Made by a program: the position numbers and the translations under genes | NCBI GenBank assembly: GCA_016790175.1 | Contig: JAEUPI010000238.1 | Span: 1 to 41,688, forward strand | DNA length: 41,688 nt | Direction: 5' to 3' | Source of the DNA: Burkholderiaceae bacterium | GTDB taxonomy: Bacteria; Pseudomonadota; Gammaproteobacteria; Burkholderiales; Burkholderiaceae_C | Notes under the pieces: generated by a model | What the model saw: only the letters and a program-made list of their open reading frames with translations | The model's database searches: none | Told to the model about the DNA's origin: nothing | Shown: piece by piece, positions 33,237 through 40,416 of the stretch | Layout of the letters: each line of letters begins with the position of its first letter | Position numbering within the stretch: the stretch's first letter is position 1

Positions 33237-34387
33237 TCAGCAACTCCCGCCCCGGCCTGGCGCTCGTGGGGGTCCAGGCCTGCCGGCAGCGCGATCTCGG
33301 GCACTGCATTCGGCATCGGCGCGCGGCCCGCGAGCGCGGCACGCAGCTGATACACGTAGGCCAGCACCTGGGCCACCGCCGCGAACAGCTGCGTCGGCAC
33401 CTCGCGATCGATGTCGACGTGGGCGTAGAGCGCTCGCGCCAGCGGCGGCAGGCGCAGCACCGGCACCTTGGCCTCGCGCGCGAGATCGCGGATGCGCAGC
33501 GCCAGCAGATCGGCGCCCTTGGCCACCACGCGTGGGGCGGCCATCGTGGCTTCGTCGTACTTGAGCGCGACCGCATAGTGCTCGGGGTTCATCACCACGA
33601 GATCGGCCTTGGGCACCTCGGCCATCATGCGGCGCTGCACGATCTCGCGCATGCGCGCCTTGATCTTGCCCTTGATCTCGAGGTTGCCCTCGAGCTCCTT
33701 GAACTCCTGCTTGGCCTCGTCGTGACTCATGCGCAGGCGCTGCAGGTACAGGTGTCGCTGCAGCGGTACGTCGACCAGGGCGAACAAGGCCAACGCGCCG
33801 ACCAGCAATGCGAAACCACCGATCAGCACGCCACCGGTATGCACCAGCGCGGCGGGCAATTCCAGCGCGAGCGCGTCGTGAAAGGCCGGCAGCCGGCTCG
33901 TGAAATACCACACGCCCAATGCGCCGAGCACCAGCGCGAGCGCCACGGCCTTGGCGGTATCGACCAGATGCTGGGCGGAAAACAGGCGGCCGATGCCGGC
34001 AATCGGATCGAGCTTGCCGAACGACGGTGCGAGCGGCTTCCAGGTGAGGTTCCAGCCGCCGGACAGCACGGCAGCGCCGACGGCGGCGGCGATCAGCAGC
34101 ACACCGGCCGGCGCCACCGCCACCAGCAGCTGCAGCCCGTGCTCCGAGAGTCGATGCAGCATCGGTTCGGGCCCGGCCAGCGCGCGGGCGTCGAAGCGCA
34201 GCCCGCCGGTCAGCAATGCGGTGGCCCAGCGCAGCGCCGGCGCTGCCGCGATCATCAAGCCGAGCGTGCCCAGCGCCAGCGGCAGCAGATGCCCGAGGTC
34301 ACGCGAGCGCGCGACCTGGCCTTCGCGCCGCGCGCGTTCGATGCGGCGGGCGGAGGCGGGAATCTGGCGGTTCTGGGCGTCGGCCAT
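33233..34387 (-). CDS. flhB: Flagellar export switch protein with NPEH in place of NPTH
   Basis: A 384-residue protein with four hydrophobic segments in the first 215 residues, then a cytoplasmic domain beginning MSHDEAKQEFKELEGNLEIK. FlhB normally cleaves itself between Asn and Pro of NPTH to switch from hook to filament export. Here the motif reads VVMNPEHYAVALKYD, so Thr is Glu at residue 269 (N267-P268-E269-H270, bases 33578-33589). Asn and Pro are intact, so cleavage may persist at an altered rate. The C-terminal tail (DPHERQAGAGVAE) is short and variable. ATG 34387 (MADAQNRQ) is chosen over TTG 34399. It starts 124 bases after cheZ, with a terminator-like hairpin between. Confidence 0.95.
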   Translation of the reverse strand: MADAQNRQIPASARRIERARREGQVARSRDLGHLLPLALGTLGLMIAAAPALRWATALLTGGLRFDARALAGPEPMLHRLSEHGLQLLVAVAPAGVLLIAAAVGAAVLSGGWNLTWKPLAPSFGKLDPIAGIGRLFSAQHLVDTAKAVALALVLGALGVWYFTSRLPAFHDALALELPAALVHTGGVLIGGFALLVGALALFALVDVPLQRHLYLQRLRMSHDEAKQEFKELEGNLEIKGKIKARMREIVQRRMMAEVPKADLVVMNPEHYAVALKYDEATMAAPRVVAKGADLLALRIRDLAREAKVPVLRLPPLARALYAHVDIDREVPTQLFAAVAQVLAYVYQLRAALAGRAPMPNAVPEIALPAGLDPHERQAGAGVAE

Positions 34388-34447
34388 GGGCGGCGGCAAC
34401 CGGTGTGGATCGGTGCCGTCATGGTGCCGACGGGGGCGCGAACTTAA

Positions 34448-34476
34448 GCGAGAAAAGCCGGGGCGAGCCCGGTGCT
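34448..34476 (-). terminator. Terminator-like hairpin between cheZ and flhB
   Basis: On the minus strand CCGGG pairs with CCCGG across a CTCGC loop (34472-34458), followed by CTTTTCT. The stem is short but GC-only. It would end the motAB-cheYZ transcript and leave about 60 bases before flhB for a separate promoter. Confidence 0.5.
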
Positions 34477-34511
34477 TCTTACAAACTAGGAACGAGCACG
34501 GCCGGGTTTTG

Positions 34512-35144
34512 TCAGAACCCCAGGCTGGCGAGCAGGTCGTCGACCTCGCTCTGGTTCTTCACCACGTCGCTGCGCTTGTCGGGGTCGACCACCGGGCCGT
34601 GCAGCACCTGCGTGTCGATCTTCTCGCGCTGCTCGGCCGGCACCACCTGCACCAGCAGTTTCAGCAGGCTGTCCTCGAGATCGGTGGCCAGCACGATCAC
34701 CTTGGCGACGACCTGGCCAGTGAGATCGTGGAAATCCTGCGCCAGCATGATGTCGGTGAGATGCTGGTCGATGCGCACGGTGCGCGCCTCGACGTCACCC
34801 ACGAAGTTGAGCACGGCGCCGGAGGCCACCGCACGCACCGGATCGGCCGTGAGCGCGCTGGCCAATGCACGCGTCTCGCTCATGATGCGCTGGTGCTCGG
34901 CCTTGGCGTGGTCCACCGAATCGAGCACCTTCTCGGCCGCATGCGCGGTCTTTTCGGCAATGTAGTTGAGCCGGCTGCGCGCGTCGGGCAGGCCGTCGGC
35001 GGCGATCTGCAGCTTGGGCATCACGCCGAGCTGCTGCAGCGTGTCGTGCAACATGCGGGTGATCGAGCCGAGCTGCTGGAACACCTCGGGCGAGGTGGTC
35101 ACGGGAGTCTGGGGCAACAGCGCGGAAAGGTCTTCCATCTTCAT
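34512..35144 (-). CDS. cheZ: CheY-P phosphatase
   Basis: A 210-residue helical protein. A long coiled-coil hairpin (about 60-165) contains the phosphatase signature AQDFHDLTGQVV, in which the Asp and Gln correspond to the catalytic pair. The last residues SEVDDLLASLGF are the usual CheY-binding C-terminal helix. It removes phosphate from CheY-P to reset motor switching. ATG 35144 (MKMEDL) has GGGAG eight bases upstream; ATG 35138 is an alternative. It follows cheY by 23 bases. Confidence 0.94.
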   Translation of the reverse strand: MKMEDLSALLPQTPVTTSPEVFQQLGSITRMLHDTLQQLGVMPKLQIAADGLPDARSRLNYIAEKTAHAAEKVLDSVDHAKAEHQRIMSETRALASALTADPVRAVASGAVLNFVGDVEARTVRIDQHLTDIMLAQDFHDLTGQVVAKVIVLATDLEDSLLKLLVQVVPAEQREKIDTQVLHGPVVDPDKRSDVVKNQSEVDDLLASLGF

Positions 35145-35167
35145 CTTCTTGACTCCCGGTGGCCGGT

Positions 35168-35566
35168 TCAGGCCGTGGCAGTGAGCTTCTGGACGATCTT
35201 GGCGACCTTCTCTTCGAGCGTGGCCTTGGTGAAGGGCTTGACGATGTAGCCGGCCGCGCCGCCCTGAGCCGCGCTCACGATGTCTTCCTTGCGCGCCTCG
35301 GCCGTGACCATCAGCACCGGCACATGCTTCAGGCTGTCTTCGGCCTTCACGGCCTTGAGGAACTCGAAGCCGTTCATGTTGGGCATGTTGATGTCGCAGA
35401 CGACGAAGTCGAACTTCTGCGACTTCATCATGTTGAGCGCCACGGCACCGTCCTCGGCCTCCTCGGCGTTGTTGCAGCCCATTTCCTTGAGCAGGCCGCG
35501 CACGATGCGCCGCATCGTGGAGAAATCGTCGACGATCAGGAACTTCAGGTCGCTGGCGTTGCTCAT
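35168..35566 (-). CDS. cheY: Chemotaxis response regulator controlling the motor
   Basis: A 132-residue single receiver domain. Acidic Asp13-Asp14 ([15 protein letters not shown]), phospho-acceptor Asp58 ([13 protein letters not shown]), the Thr in VLMVTAEA and the Lys in YIVKPFT are all present, and the sequence is close to enteric CheY. Phosphorylated by CheA (not in this window), it binds the FliM switch. GAGGAG precedes ATG 35566. It lies 49 bases after motB, with a sigma28-type promoter overlapping the motB stop. Confidence 0.97.
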   Translation of the reverse strand: MSNASDLKFLIVDDFSTMRRIVRGLLKEMGCNNAEEAEDGAVALNMMKSQKFDFVVCDINMPNMNGFEFLKAVKAEDSLKHVPVLMVTAEARKEDIVSAAQGGAAGYIVKPFTKATLEEKVAKIVQKLTATA

Positions 35567-35615
35567 GGAACTCCTCGGTCGGTGCTCGGGCTGCTGGCAC
35601 TGGGGGTTGCCGGAC

Positions 35616-35642
35616 TTATCGACCCGCCATCGGCTGACTTGA
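35616..35642 (-). promoter_or_regulatory. Sigma28-type promoter for cheYZ overlapping the motB stop codon
   Basis: Read on the minus strand: TCAA (35642-35639), exactly 15 bases, then GTCGATAA (35623-35616), seven of eight matches to GCCGATAA. The final TAA of the box is the motB stop codon. It ends 50 bases before the cheY ATG, the same distance as in the other candidate FliA sites. Confidence 0.65.
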
Positions 35643-36569
35643 GACGAGCATCGGTTTGTCCGGCTTGATCGACGGTTCGGCACCTTCGCCGGTCTCGATC
35701 TGCGGACGGAACACACGCTCCTCGGCCTCGCGGTTCATCACGACGATGCTGATGCGGCGGTTGGCCGGGTCGGCCGGCTGCTCGCGGTTGATCAGCTGGC
35801 TGGCCGCCAGGCCCTGAACACGCAGCACCCGGTCGTCGGGCAGCCCGCCGGCCACCAGCTCGCGGCGCGAGGCATTGGCACGGTCGGCCGAGAGCTCCCA
35901 GTTGCTGTAGCCGCGTTCGCCGCCCACGAACGGCGTGGCATCGGTGTGACCCTCCAGCGTGAGCCGGTTGGGCACTTCGGCGAGCACGGAGCCGATCGTG
36001 CGCAGCAGGTCCTGCATGTAGCTCTTCACGATCGGCGAGCCGCTGTCGAACATCGGACGGTTCAGCTCGTCGGTGATCTGGATGCGCAGGCCGTCGCGCG
36101 TCATGTCGAGGCGGATCTGCGAGCTGTACGGCGCGAGGCCGGGGTTGTTGCGCAGCTCGTCTTCCAGGCGATCCTGCAGCGCACGCAGGCGCGCCGCCTC
36201 GGCACGCAGCTGCTCCTGCTTGAGTGCCTGCAGGTTGAAGGTACGGGGCGCCGATTCGACCTCGCCCTGCTTGACCTGACCGGTGCTGCGCGTCAGATCC
36301 TTGCCGCCACCCTTGACGACGCTGGACGAATCGCCCGAACCCGAACCACCGAACAACGCCACCTTCAGCGGCGACTGGAAGTAGTCGGCAATGCCCTTCT
36401 TGTCGCCCTCGGTGGTGGAGCCGAGCAGCCACATCAGCAGGAAGAACGCCATCATCGCCGTCACGAAGTCGGCGTACGCGATCTTCCACGCGCCGCCATG
36501 GTGACCGTGGCCGCCCTTCTTGATCTTCTTGACGATGATCGGCTGGAGTTTCTTGGCGTCACCGGCCAT
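35616..36569 (-). CDS. motB: Flagellar motor stator protein B
   Basis: A 317-residue stator subunit. A basic N-terminus rich in Lys, His and Gly precedes a single membrane helix with [20 protein letters not shown], where Asp34 is the proton-carrying residue. Residues about 150-280 form the OmpA-like peptidoglycan-binding domain ([50 protein letters not shown]). It anchors the MotAB stator to the cell wall. It is separated from motA by 162 bases, a longer gap than usual, and that gap holds a strong palindrome. Confidence 0.96.
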   Translation of the reverse strand: MAGDAKKLQPIIVKKIKKGGHGHHGGAWKIAYADFVTAMMAFFLLMWLLGSTTEGDKKGIADYFQSPLKVALFGGSGSGDSSSVVKGGGKDLTRSTGQVKQGEVESAPRTFNLQALKQEQLRAEAARLRALQDRLEDELRNNPGLAPYSSQIRLDMTRDGLRIQITDELNRPMFDSGSPIVKSYMQDLLRTIGSVLAEVPNRLTLEGHTDATPFVGGERGYSNWELSADRANASRRELVAGGLPDDRVLRVQGLAASQLINREQPADPANRRISIVVMNREAEERVFRPQIETGEGAEPSIKPDKPMLVSSQPMAGR

Positions 36570-36637
36570 GGCGATGCTCCATTGCGAAGCTGGGTGCTGC
36601 TTGCTGCAGCCCGCCGGTCTCGGCCGGCAGCCGAGCT

Positions 36638-36665
36638 ACTTTCATTTGCGGCCCCAAATGAAAGT
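36638..36665. repeat. Perfect 11-bp palindrome in the motA-motB gap
   Basis: ACTTTCATTTG (36638-36648) and CAAATGAAAGT (36655-36665) are perfect inverted repeats around CGGCCC. The stem is AT-richer than its surroundings. A second small dyad (GCCGG/CCGGC near 36613-36628) lies next to it. It resembles dispersed palindromes I recall from Burkholderiales genomes. It is transcribed between two genes whose products must be balanced. Confidence 0.8.
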
Positions 36666-36731
36666 GACCGCCGGCGGGGCGCGACCCGCGGGCTCTTGGC
36701 GATGAGGCAAGTGCAGCCATGCGAGCCATCG

Positions 36732-37592
36732 TCACTTCTTGCCCTTCACATGCCCTTCGAGCTCCACGAACGTCGGCCGCTCCGTCGAATAGAGCACCTT
36801 TCGTCCGAACTCGATCGCCACCTGCGGCGCATAACCCTGCATCGAGGCCAGCAGCGTGGTCTTGATGCATTGCAGTTCCTTGCCGCTCTCGTCGACCTTC
36901 TGCTCCAGCAGGCCGGCCAGCGGCTCGAAGATGCCGTACGAGAGCAGGATGCCGAGGAAGGTCCCCACCAGGGCCGAGCCGATCATGCCGCCCAGCACCG
37001 CGGGTGGCTGCCCCACCGAGCCCATGGTGTTCACCACGCCGAGCACCGCGGCCACGATGCCGAAGGCCGGCAGGCCGCCGGCCAGGCGCTGCAGCGCACC
37101 CACCGGCGCATGCGCCTCGTGGTGGTGCGTCTCGATCTCGCTGTCCATCAGCGACTCGATCTCGTGGGCGTTCAGGTTGCCCGAGACCATCATGCGCAGG
37201 TAATCGGTGATGAACTCGCTCACGTGGTGGTCGCTGCCCACCGTGGGGTACTTCTGGAACAGCGGCGAGTTGTGCGGGTCTTCGACATCCTTCTCGATCG
37301 ACATCAGGCCCTCCTTGCGGGCCTTCTGCAGAATGTCGTAGAGCAGCGCCATCAGCTCCATGTAGCGCGCCTTGGTGTACTTGCTGCCCTTGAAGCACTG
37401 CGCCAGGCCGGCCACCGAGGCCTTGAGCACCTTCATCTGGTTGTTGGCGATGAAGGCGCCGATCGCCGCGCCCATGATCGTGATCATCTCGAACGGCAAC
37501 GCCTTCAGCACGACGCTGATGTTGCCGCCGTGGACGATGAAGACGCCGAACACGCAGCCCAGCGCGACGACCCAGCCGATGATGACGAACAT
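36732..37592 (-). CDS. motA: Flagellar motor stator protein A
   Basis: A 286-residue stator subunit with four membrane segments (about 3-22, 34-52, 165-195, 200-225). ALLYDILQKARKEGLMSIEK is the cytoplasmic loop that meets FliG, and AAVLGVVNTMGSVGQPPAVL, then GGMIGSALVGTFLGILLSYG, holds the third and fourth helices of the proton channel. It couples proton flow to rotation together with MotB. ATG 37592 follows AGGAAACGTTAC. A sigma28-type promoter ends 54 bases upstream, so motAB-cheYZ should be a late unit. Confidence 0.97.
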   Translation of the reverse strand: MFVIIGWVVALGCVFGVFIVHGGNISVVLKALPFEMITIMGAAIGAFIANNQMKVLKASVAGLAQCFKGSKYTKARYMELMALLYDILQKARKEGLMSIEKDVEDPHNSPLFQKYPTVGSDHHVSEFITDYLRMMVSGNLNAHEIESLMDSEIETHHHEAHAPVGALQRLAGGLPAFGIVAAVLGVVNTMGSVGQPPAVLGGMIGSALVGTFLGILLSYGIFEPLAGLLEQKVDESGKELQCIKTTLLASMQGYAPQVAIEFGRKVLYSTERPTFVELEGHVKGKK

Positions 37593-37645
37593 GTAACGTT
37601 TCCTGACGCGTGCGACGGCCCACGCGCGAGCGCGGCGTTCAGGCC

Positions 37646-37672
37646 ATATCGGCCGACGGCAGCGTGGCTTGA
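37646..37672 (-). promoter_or_regulatory. Sigma28-type promoter for motA
   Basis: Read on the minus strand: TCAA (37672-37669), exactly 15 bases, then GCCGATAT (37653-37646), seven of eight matches to GCCGATAA with all core bases. It is the best FliA site in the window. It ends 54 bases before the motA ATG. Confidence 0.8.
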
Positions 37673-37723
37673 GCGCCCGGCCCGGCGGTCCGCGGCGCTT
37701 TCACGCTTGCGGCGTCGAGCAGG

Positions 37724-38929
37724 TCAGGCGGCCAATGCGAGCACGCGATCGTGCGGCGGCACCACGCGCACCGAATGCGGCGGCACCGCGCTGCGAACCG
37801 CATGGCGGGCCTCGGCGGTGTCGCGCAGCAAGGGCTCGCCCAGCACCGACCCGCTGGCGCTCACGAGTGCAGCCACCAATGGCTGGTTGGCACGGACGCC
37901 GCGGGCGGCCACGATGCCACGCTCGCCGCTGGCCAGCTCGACGAAGCTGCCCGGGGGATACATGCCCATCGCCTTCAGCAGCACGCCGCCGATCTCGTCG
38001 GGGCGCCCGTCGGCGCCCAGGCAGGCCTCGCGCGCCGCCTGCACCGGCGACATCGGTGTTCGCGCGGCGCGGCGGCTCAGCTTGGCGGTGAAGATGTCGA
38101 CTCGGCGCAGCAGCCGAGCCGCTCGGCCCGCCTCGTCGAGTGCGGCAAGCGCCCAAGCACGCTGGCTGTCGTCGTGATGCCGGCGCACGATGTCGAGCCA
38201 CAGCGTGTCGGTGACGCCGGCCTCGGCAAGCAGCCGCGCACCGTCGGCCGCGTGGCCGTCGATCTGGCGCCGCATGTCGGGGGTGATCTCCGTCTCGGTG
38301 GCGGCGAGCAGGTCCTGCAGGCGGCGCATCGTCACGTTCATCGTCAGCGCGGCCTGCTCCAGCGCCGTAGTGGTCGGCTCGCTCCAGCCGAGCAGGCCTG
38401 CCGCCTCGCCTGAGACCACGGCGCACAGCAGGGCATGCCGGCTGCTGTAGCGCTCGGTGCTCTGCCCTGCGGCGTAGATGCCGTGGTACACCACGTCGTC
38501 GAAGCGTCGTTGCCGCAGGCCGTGCGCACGCAGCCGCAACTGCATCAGCCGATCCACCGCGCCGGGATCGGCCAGCGGGTCGCGCAGCGCCGCGTCGAGG
38601 CCCATCACCACGGCCGTGATCTGCTCGCCCAGCGCATGTTCGGCCTCCGATGTCTGCGCGTCGACCTTGTCCGGGCGCGCCTCGGCAATGACCTTCAGCG
38701 ACGAGTTGCGCCGGATCATGGCATCGACGGTGGCTGCCAGACGACGGCGCCAATCGCTCGACTCGGCCTCGTCGGCGAACAGCGGCTCGCGCAGCAGTTC
38801 GTCGAGCCGCGCCGAGCTGTCCACGCGCTGGCCCGCGGCCAGCAGCAGACGGCCGTCGGCGTTGCGCAGGCCGAACGGCAGCGCTTCATGCAGACGCAGG
38901 TACTGCTTGGAGAACGGAATCAGATTCAC
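37724..38929 (-). CDS. Degenerate HD-GYP-like signalling protein
   Basis: A 401-residue cytoplasmic protein of a Burkholderiales HD-domain family starting NLIPFSKQYLRLHEALPFGLR. The middle (about 170-300) aligns by layout with HD-GYP phosphodiesterases (YSSRHALLCAVVSGEAAGLL, LEQAALTMNVTMRRLQDLLA, DIVRRHHDDSQR). The HDIGK-type metal motif reads TMNVT and no GYP is present, so c-di-GMP hydrolysis is doubtful; binding or scaffolding is possible. The start is GTG at 38929, by homology of the first residues; there is no clear Shine-Dalgarno. It stands between flhC and motA with its own sigma28-like box, suggesting late flagellar expression. Confidence 0.75.
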   Translation of the reverse strand: MNLIPFSKQYLRLHEALPFGLRNADGRLLLAAGQRVDSSARLDELLREPLFADEAESSDWRRRLAATVDAMIRRNSSLKVIAEARPDKVDAQTSEAEHALGEQITAVVMGLDAALRDPLADPGAVDRLMQLRLRAHGLRQRRFDDVVYHGIYAAGQSTERYSSRHALLCAVVSGEAAGLLGWSEPTTTALEQAALTMNVTMRRLQDLLAATETEITPDMRRQIDGHAADGARLLAEAGVTDTLWLDIVRRHHDDSQRAWALAALDEAGRAARLLRRVDIFTAKLSRRAARTPMSPVQAAREACLGADGRPDEIGGVLLKAMGMYPPGSFVELASGERGIVAARGVRANQPLVAALVSASGSVLGEPLLRDTAEARHAVRSAVPPHSVRVVPPHDRVLALAA

Positions 38930-38974
38930 GTGAAACGTGCGCGTCGCGTGCGAGCGCGGGTCGGCACCTCGCAC

Positions 38975-39001
38975 AGATCGACGCAGCCTGTCATGCCTTG
39001 A
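38975..39001 (-). promoter_or_regulatory. Candidate sigma28-type promoter for the HD-GYP-like gene
   Basis: Read on the minus strand: TCAA (39001-38998), 15 bases, then GTCGATCT (38982-38975), five of eight matches to GCCGATAA. It ends 46 bases before GTG 38929, matching the distance at the better sites, and lies just after the flhC terminator. Confidence 0.45.
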
Positions 39002-39014
39002 GGCCGCGTGACCC

Positions 39015-39049
39015 AAGAAAAAGCGGCGTGAACCTCAGGTTCACGCCGC
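39015..39049 (-). terminator. Strong Rho-independent terminator after flhC
   Basis: GCGGCGTGAACCT (39049-39037 on the minus strand) pairs with its complement at 39035-39023 around a single central base, so the folded stem is at least 11 bp. It is followed directly by TTTTTCTT. It lies 105 bases after the flhC stop and isolates flhDC from the HD-GYP-like gene. Confidence 0.9.
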
Positions 39050-39154
39050 GAAGGCACAGTGGCTGTGCCGCTAGGAGGAGACAAGCGAGAAATCGTGTGT
39101 CCGTACCCGTTGTCGGCCGCGTCGGCCGCCGACTTGAGGCTGTGAGCCCGCCGG

Positions 39155-39703
39155 TCAGTGAACTTCGACCGCCGTCGCCACACCGCCCATCTGACGGCCC
39201 TTGCCGGCCCGGGCCGGGGGGTTGCACAGACCGCAGACGAAGTGCCGGGCGATCTCGTGCGGATGCGTGACGAAATGCCCGCCGCAACGGGAGCAGGAAG
39301 TCATCGTCAGCATGCCGTTGTCGACGAACTTGACGAGCCGCCAGGCACGCGTGATCGAGAGCTGCGGCTCCACGCCCTGGGCCTGCAGCTGCTCGAGATA
39401 GAGCTTGTAGGCCTTGATCACGGTGTCGATCTCGTCGAGCTCGGTCACCTTGTTCAGGTACTCGTGCATGTTCAGGAACAGGCTGGCATGGATGTTGGGC
39501 TGCCAGGTCATGAACCAGTCGGTCGAGAACGGCAGCTGTCCCTTGCTGGGGCTCTTGCCGGCGACCTCCTTGTACAGGCGCAGCAGCCGCTCGTAGCTGA
39601 GGTCGGTCTCGCTCTCGAGCACCTGCAGCCGGGCGCCGAGGCGGATCAGCTCCACCGCACGTTCGATCTGCTTGGCTTCGGTGAGGATGCTCTTGATGCG
39701 CAT
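39155..39703 (-). CDS. flhC: Flagellar master regulator subunit C
   Basis: A 182-residue DNA-binding partner of FlhD. Motifs include IERAVELIRLGARLQVLESE, TDLSYERLLRLYKEVAGKSP and SKGQLPFSTDWFMTWQPNIH. The C-terminal zinc site has four cysteines: CSRCGGHFVTHP and FVCGLCNPP. The FlhD4C2 complex activates class II flagellar promoters. AGGAG five bases before ATG 39703 fixes the start. The 105-base gap to flhD is filled by repeat copy D. A strong terminator follows. Confidence 0.97.
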   Translation of the reverse strand: MRIKSILTEAKQIERAVELIRLGARLQVLESETDLSYERLLRLYKEVAGKSPSKGQLPFSTDWFMTWQPNIHASLFLNMHEYLNKVTELDEIDTVIKAYKLYLEQLQAQGVEPQLSITRAWRLVKFVDNGMLTMTSCSRCGGHFVTHPHEIARHFVCGLCNPPARAGKGRQMGGVATAVEVH

Positions 39704-39740
39704 GGTGACTCCTGGTCGTGATTTAGCGTGTGTCGATCCG

Positions 39741-39805
39741 AGCGCCGGGCCGCCCCAAGCCGGATCGGCTCCCCCTCGGGGGGTGGCGCAACGCGCCGGG
39801 GGTTG
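39741..39805 (+). repeat. Dispersed ~70-bp intergenic repeat, copy D (opposite orientation)
   Basis: The plus strand here reads AGCGCCGGGCCGCCCC, GGATCGGC, then TCCCCCTCGGGGGG and a GGGGGTTG end, matching the minus strand of copies A-C. It is therefore inverted relative to the flhDC transcript. It begins four bases after the flhD stop and lies inside the flhD-flhC gap. Confidence 0.7.
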
Positions 39806-39808
39806 TCA

Positions 39809-40141
39809 TTACGCCGCCTCTTGATGGCGACCCGCCATCAGGATGCTGGCGTGCAGGCGCGACACGCTGTCGTTGGCCGGCAGCTTGCCGTGGCTGGTGA
39901 GCAGACCCCAGACCATCTCGTCGTCGCTGCGCATGCGGCACAGCAGCGTGGCGCTGGCGGCAATCTTCATCATCTGTGCCGGCGTCAGCGCGGCAATCAT
40001 GGCCGCGTTGTCTTCACTGATGCCCAGGCGAAACAGTGCCTGCTCGCGGTCGGCGCGGATCAGGCTCTGCGCCAGCATCAGATACGACAGATTGGCTTCG
40101 CGGATCTCGGCGAGGATCTGTTCTGAGGTCATCGGGGTCAT
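39809..40141 (-). CDS. flhD: Flagellar master regulator subunit D
   Basis: A 110-residue all-helical protein. EILAEIREANLSYLMLAQSL-like text starting at residue 9, IRADREQALFRLGISEDNAA, LTPAQMMKIAASATLLCRMR and DDEMVWGLL are characteristic of FlhD. It forms the FlhD4C2 activator with FlhC. ATG 40141 has GGAG seven bases upstream; ATG 40132 is an alternative that removes three residues. The gene heads the class I unit, and the 275-base region upstream, shared with the divergent glycosyltransferase gene, holds an operator-like dyad at 40254. Confidence 0.96.
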   Translation of the reverse strand: MTPMTSEQILAEIREANLSYLMLAQSLIRADREQALFRLGISEDNAAMIAALTPAQMMKIAASATLLCRMRSDDEMVWGLLTSHGKLPANDSVSRLHASILMAGRHQEAA

Positions 40142-40416
40142 CGGGCTTCTCCGGCAGTGGATGCGTTGTGAATGGCTCGAACTCTATATGCGCGATTTGC
40201 ACGGCGAAATCGGGAGCAGACGCGAAATGCAGTCCCGGAAATGCCAAGGCGCTTGTAGGAAGTTGTCCGACACGTGGCCCGCTGCAGCCGGAGATGAGCC
40301 CGCTTCGTGCCGCTGATGCGCGGGCGTGGCGTGACGAATGTCTCCACCATTCGACGTCGTATCCCGCCGCAATGGCGTCGGGCCCCTACTGCTGCGCACG
40401 GCAACGAGGCACTCCC
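40142..40416. promoter_or_regulatory. Divergent control region of flhDC and the glycosyltransferase-like gene
   Basis: 275 non-coding bases with visibly lower GC near flhD. On the minus strand a sigma70-like CATATAGAG (about 40185-40195) lies about 50 bases before flhD, with only a weak minus-35 partner (TTTCGC). An inverted repeat is described separately at 40254. I see no sigma28 or sigma54 box here. Confidence 0.4.
40254..40272. promoter_or_regulatory. Operator-like interrupted dyad upstream of flhDC
   Basis: TGTAGGA (40254-40260) and TCCGACA (40266-40272) are inverted repeats with six of seven symmetric positions, separated by AGTTG. The half-site layout resembles sites of LuxR/NarL-type response regulators (RcsB and BvgA sites have similar TAGGA/TTCCTA halves). 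It lies 113 bases upstream of flhD. No regulator can be named. Confidence 0.4.

Noticed and set aside
34400-34450. Sigma28-like box before flhB (TTAA, 15 bases, GGCACCAT)
   Set aside because: The minus-10 half fails to match GCCGATAA at most core positions.
40209-40245. Sigma54-like GG...GC pattern upstream of flhD
   Set aside because: The distance between the GG and GC pairs is 13 bases instead of 10.
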